Below, piece by piece: positions 7,886 to 10,187 of a stretch of DNA of 10,187 bases. The stretch comes from Nitrospirales bacterium (GTDB lineage: Bacteria; Nitrospirota; Nitrospiria; Nitrospirales; UBA8639): positions 1 to 10,187 of the forward strand of contig JACDDF010000039.1 in NCBI GenBank assembly GCA_013817135.1, written 5' to 3'. The notes under the pieces were generated by a model. The model searched no databases, was not told the origin of the DNA, and was given only the letters and a program-made list of their open reading frames with translations. Made by a program: the position numbers and the translations under genes. Position 1 is the first letter of the stretch; every line of letters begins with the position of its first letter.

Positions 7886-8663
7886 GCCCTAAGTCCTGTA
7901 CTAAGTCCCACAAGACCGTCTCCATCCCGACAATCCAGTTTTGAAAGACTAAGGCGATGAAGGGCAAACCCAACCCTAACACCAACAACCCTACTGAAAT
8001 CGTAATGGGAAAGCTGGTGAGCATGACGTTTATCTGAGGAACCAGCCGGCCAAGAATCCCCATGATGGCATGCACCAGAAATGTTGCGGCCATGACAGGA
8101 AAGGCCAGCTTCAGTCCCGTGTCGAAGGTTCGTTGCATGACTCCGGTCACATCGCTCAACAGAGGGGCACTCAAATGGGCGCCGAAGGGTGGAATCAACT
8201 GAAAACTACTGCCCAACGCCAACAACACCAAATGATGCCCATCGACTTGAAAGTACAGAAGGGTTGCCAGAATGGTCAGTAATTGCCCAAACACCGGTGT
8301 TTCCACTTGAGTAACAGGATCCAACACTCCGGCCATAGCAAACCCCACTTGAAACCCCATCACACTCCCTGCCAGTTCCACCGCGGTCATGAGTAATCGC
8401 AACGCCAAACCTAAGACCAGTCCGACGAGCAATTCGGCACCCAACGCGATCACAAGATTGGCGGGTTCCAACCAATTGGGAGGGAGTGTAAACGTCACGA
8501 CAGGCATCAACAGGATGGCAATAATGACCGCCAATCCGATTTTGATGCGGTTCGGAACCGATTGCCCCCCCAGCAACGGTAAGGCCGACAAAATGACGGC
8601 TGTGCGGACGAGCACGACCACGAATTGCCACACTTGCTGAATCGCAAAATCCCATTGAAACAC
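7878..8663 (-). CDS. fliR: Flagellar export gate protein FliR
   Basis: FliR is the single-copy subunit of the export-gate core and contacts FlhB. The 261-residue product has the usual length and family blocks: VPNRIKIGLAVIIAILLMP near residues 37-54, GFQVGFAMAGVLDP (103-116), and LGRLVPQINVMLTSFPI (204-220), with hydrophobic segments throughout. The start is GTG at 8663. It is the only reasonable choice, because an in-frame TAA lies just two codons upstream and later candidates would cut into the first membrane helix. No clear Shine-Dalgarno precedes it; a small candidate ORF ends 3 nt before it, so translational coupling is possible. The 3' end overlaps flhB by 8 nt (ATGGCTGA), which also points to coupled translation. 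Confidence 0.95.
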   Translation of the reverse strand: MFQWDFAIQQVWQFVVVLVRTAVILSALPLLGGQSVPNRIKIGLAVIIAILLMPVVTFTLPPNWLEPANLVIALGAELLVGLVLGLALRLLMTAVELAGSVMGFQVGFAMAGVLDPVTQVETPVFGQLLTILATLLYFQVDGHHLVLLALGSSFQLIPPFGAHLSAPLLSDVTGVMQRTFDTGLKLAFPVMAATFLVHAIMGILGRLVPQINVMLTSFPITISVGLLVLGLGLPFIALVFQNWIVGMETVLWDLVQDLGHG

Positions 8664-8673
8664 CGGTTACCGG
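8663..8673. promoter_or_regulatory. CGGTTACCG palindrome at the fliR start
   Basis: CCGGTTACCGG is a palindrome around a central T. It covers the first base of the fliR GTG and the stop codon of the small upstream ORF. The 9-base centre recurs at 6691-6699 before flhA. It could be a small mRNA hairpin over the start or a coincidence. I see no known operator in it. Confidence 0.25.
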
Positions 8674-8744
8674 ACATCTTTCTCACACATATCGCAGGTC
8701 GATTCCATCAATTGGGCTAAAGAATATTTCAGAAATTTTGCCAT
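8667..8744 (-). CDS. Candidate 25-residue ORF directly upstream of fliR
   Basis: This short reading frame starts with ATG at 8744, reads MAKFLKYSLAQ and on to STCDMCEKDVR, and stops with TAA three nucleotides before the GTG of fliR, in the same frame as fliR. An AGG 8 nt upstream could act as its Shine-Dalgarno, and an in-frame TAG at 8756-8754 bounds it. It contains a CxxC pair (Cys17, Cys20). I do not recognise a family. Its possible importance is positional: fliR itself has a GTG start with no visible ribosome binding site, so translation of this frame could deliver ribosomes to fliR. It may equally be a chance ORF, since it is very short. Presence of the same peptide before fliR in relatives would be the deciding evidence. 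Confidence 0.3.
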   Translation of the reverse strand: MAKFLKYSLAQLMESTCDMCEKDVR

Positions 8745-8791
8745 TTCATCAGCCTATGAGTGCCCCAGGCCAATTAGAGACGCTTGGAGTC

Positions 8792-8911
8792 GTAAGGGGT
8801 GAGGCGTCAGGCGTAAGGAGACAAAAGAAAGAACAGATTTTCACTCCTTACATTCTTTATTCTTCAATCCTTACGCCTCACGCCTTACCCCTCACGCCTT
8901 ACTCCTTACGT
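8792..8911. repeat. Heptamer hairpin repeat, copy 4 (fliQ / fliR spacer), best preserved
   Basis: Four G-rich units (GTAAGGG GTGAGGC GTCAGGC GTAAGGA, 8792-8819) precede a core beginning AAAAGAAAGAAC (8823-8834). Six C-rich units follow in perfect register (CTTACGC CTCACGC CTTACCC CTCACGC CTTACTC CTTACGT, 8870-8911). By eye, 8792-8819 pairs with 8868-8895 at 25 of 28 positions plus one G-T wobble. A long imperfect hairpin is therefore expected in RNA or as a cruciform. Confidence 0.88.
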
Positions 8912-8950
8912 CGGCAAGGCTCAGGACAGGATTTTTAAACACTCCGCTGA

Positions 8951-9220
8951 TCATTGTGCAAACTCCGGTATCCTTGCCCAAACCCCGGTCATGAATCCCA
9001 CAAGGATTTCCACCATCCAGGGAAACGTAACCAAGAGCACCACAAACATGGTGGCAACCTTTGGCAAAAAGGTGAGGGTCATTTCGTTAATTTGAGTCAT
9101 GGCTTGGAACGCACTCACACAGAGTCCTACCACTAAGCTGAGACCCAACATGGGACCCGCCACAAGCAGTATTGTTTGAATCGCCTCCTGACCGATGCTC
9201 AAGACACTTTCGGTTGTCAT
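8951..9220 (-). CDS. fliQ: Flagellar export gate protein FliQ
   Basis: FliQ is a small two-helix membrane protein of the flagellar export gate that packs around the FliP-FliR core. From ATG 9220 it is 89 residues, the usual family length, and begins MTTESVLSIGQEAIQTILL. Two hydrophobic hairpin helices lie at about residues 15-38 and 53-80, separated by the conserved QAMTQINEMTLTFLPK loop. The frame is open upstream to 9313, but those 31 extra codons are translated heptamer repeat (for example FTPHCVLFTPH), so I reject the longer start. A GAAAGG Shine-Dalgarno-like sequence lies just upstream of the chosen ATG. Repeat-bearing spacers flank the gene on both sides (195 nt to fliP, 287 nt to fliR), unlike the tight spacing further down the operon. 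Confidence 0.95.
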   Translation of the reverse strand: MTTESVLSIGQEAIQTILLVAGPMLGLSLVVGLCVSAFQAMTQINEMTLTFLPKVATMFVVLLVTFPWMVEILVGFMTGVWARIPEFAQ

Positions 9221-9259
9221 CTTCTCAACCCTTTCAAGCTTGCCATGAAAATAGTACAA

Positions 9260-9409
9260 GTGAGGCGTGAAAAGTACACAGTGAGGAGTGAAGGGCAAGG
9301 AGTCAGGAGCCAAAAGAAGGAAAGTTCTCTTTGCCCTCGCATTCTTTACACTCCTGACTCCTCACGCCTAACCCCTTACTCCTTACGCCTGACGCTTCAC
9401 GTCTTACGG
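9260..9409. repeat. Heptamer hairpin repeat, copy 5 (fliP / fliQ spacer)
   Basis: Seven units in the G-rich arm (9260-9308, from GTGAGGC to GTCAGGA) precede a core with AAAAGAAGGAAAG (9312-9324) and ATTCTTTAC. Eight C-rich units follow in unbroken 7-bp register from CTGACTC (9354) to CTTACGG (9409). The inner units of the two arms pair well (GTCAGGA with its complement) and the outer ones less so. The array ends 6 nt from the fliP stop codon. Its left arm generates a false N-terminal extension of fliQ. Confidence 0.85.
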
Positions 9410-9415
9410 CCTTTC

Positions 9416-10187
9416 CTATTGAAAACTATTCATCAGTGCTCCCACGATCAGAAACCATCCATCAGCCAACACAAACAACACCAACTTAAACGGCAACGAG
9501 ATCATGATCGGCGGCAACATCATCATACCCATGGACATTAAAATGCTGGCGACAATCATATCGATCACGAGAAAAGGCACATAGATCAGAAAGCCGATTT
9601 GAAATGCCGTCCGCAATTCACTCGTGACAAACGCCGGCACCAGGACATGGAGCGGCACATCATCGGGCGTCTGAGGGTGAGGAACTTTCGCCATCTCCAC
9701 AAACAAGGTTAAATCCTTTTCGCGGACTTGTTTCAGCATAAACATTCTTAGCGGGATCTTGGCCCGTTCAAGCGCCACTTCCTGAGTCACCTTTTGTTCC
9801 AATAGCGGATTAAGTGCCTCAACCCGAATTTCCTCCCACACCGGCATCATAATAAACAGAGTCAAAAACATAGCTAATCCAATCATCACCTGATTCGGTG
9901 GCGCATGCATGGTCCCCAACGCCTGCCGAAGAAGACCCAGCACAATCACCACGCGTGTAAATGCCGTCACCAGCATCAACAGGGCCGGCGCAAGCGTTAA
10001 GGCCGTCAGGAGAAAGAGGATGCGAAGCCCGAAGGTCCACGGTTCGGTCCCGTCCAATCCTGACACCTGTAAACTGATCGCCGGATCCTTGGTGACCTGG
10101 GCAAGGGCCAAGGTCGATGGTCCCATGACCAGACTCAGGACGAGCAGTCCCGGAAGGTCACGTCGTCCACGAAACCCACAATAAGGT
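9416..10187 (-). CDS. fliP: Flagellar export gate protein FliP, 5' end outside window
   Basis: FliP is an inner-membrane component of the flagellar type III export gate; in known systems five FliP with FliQ and FliR form the helical channel core. The protein shows FliP hallmarks: FTRVVIVLGLLRQALGT, then APPNQVMIGLAMFLTLFIMMP, a polar middle segment, and a C-terminal pair of hydrophobic stretches containing FLVIDMIVASILMSMGMMM. The first in-window ATG (10126) gives 236 residues, but the frame stays open for 20 more codons to the window edge. Those codons read RGRRDLPGLLVLSLV before the ATG and continue into GPSTLALAQ. That is a charged n-region, a hydrophobic core and an ALA-Q cleavage-like site, a typical FliP signal peptide. 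I therefore infer that the true start lies past 10187 and the gene is cut by the window. It stops with TAG 6 nt from a heptamer repeat, followed by fliQ. Family assignment is very secure; the start is not visible. Confidence 0.95.
   Translation of the reverse strand, partial: PYCGFRGRRDLPGLLVLSLVMGPSTLALAQVTKDPAISLQVSGLDGTEPWTFGLRILFLLTALTLAPALLMLVTAFTRVVIVLGLLRQALGTMHAPPNQVMIGLAMFLTLFIMMPVWEEIRVEALNPLLEQKVTQEVALERAKIPLRMFMLKQVREKDLTLFVEMAKVPHPQTPDDVPLHVLVPAFVTSELRTAFQIGFLIYVPFLVIDMIVASILMSMGMMMLPPIMISLPFKLVLFVLADGWFLIVGALMNSFQ

Noticed and set aside
8206..8655. 149-residue minus-strand ORF overlapping fliR
   Set aside because: It is an alternative frame within fliR. The FliR frame shows clear membrane segments and family motifs, whereas this frame is Gly/Arg/Cys-rich without any.
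8792..8911. Heptamer array as a CRISPR array
   Set aside because: The units are 7 bp, contiguous and degenerate, with no spacers and no cas genes in the window.
8738..8938. Plus-strand ORF with LTPHALPLTPYSL-like repeats (and a similar one at 9176-9541)
   Set aside because: The repeated peptide is what three 7-bp units give in one frame (21 nt = 7 codons). No ribosome binding site or family resemblance is seen, and the second one runs into antisense fliP.
8926..8940. Short T-run (ATTTTTAAA) after fliQ as a terminator
   Set aside because: On the coding strand it reads TTTAAAAAT, with no GC-rich stem immediately before a T-run, and fliR must be expressed from the same operon.
9221..9313. N-terminal extension of FliQ by 31 residues
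   Set aside because: The extra codons are translated heptamer repeat. The 89-residue form from ATG 9220 has the standard FliQ length and an upstream GAAAGG.

Overview
This window carries one flagellar operon, read entirely on the minus strand (right to left). It suggests a polarly flagellated Gram-negative bacterium, most likely of the Nitrospirota (Nitrospira-like). The pointers are the gene order fliP-fliQ-fliR-flhB-flhA-flhF-flhG-fliA, the FlhF/FlhG pair, and spacers full of degenerate GTRAGGC/GCCTYAC heptamers, which I recall from Nitrospira genomes. The taxonomic call is from memory, not from a search.

Layout in transcription order: fliP (9416 to the right edge; its 5' end lies outside the window), fliQ (8951-9220), fliR (7878-8663), flhB (6809-7885), flhA (4573-6678), flhF (3261-4592), flhG (2329-3261), fliA (1531-2325), and a response regulator fused to a SpoIIE-type PP2C phosphatase (107-1324, possibly to 1348). 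FliP, FliQ, FliR, FlhB and FlhA form the type III export gate of the flagellum. FlhF and FlhG set the position and number of flagella. FliA is sigma-28, which transcribes late flagellar genes. The phosphatase is the unusual last gene; its place behind fliA suggests output control of motility or a partner-switch circuit, but the partner is not in the window.

The junctions are of two kinds. Five gene borders are tight or overlapping: fliR/flhB 8 nt, flhA/flhF 20 nt, flhF/flhG 1 nt, flhG/fliA a 3-nt gap, and a candidate 25-codon ORF ending 3 nt before fliR. Every spacer longer than 100 bp (1-106, about 1325-1530, 6679-6808, 8664-8950, 9221-9415) holds one copy of a hairpin-shaped repeat. Each copy has a G-rich arm of 7-bp units, a spacer that is A-rich at its start in four copies, and a C-rich arm of 7-bp units. 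This repeat family is the most interesting non-coding signal here. Three copies end at, or within 6 nt of, the stop codon of the preceding gene, and one contains the flhB stop codon.

There is no tRNA, rRNA, CRISPR array or insertion sequence that I can see, and no gene-free stretch longer than 300 bases. I recognise no promoter or canonical T-tract terminator; the operon promoter is presumably to the right of the window.
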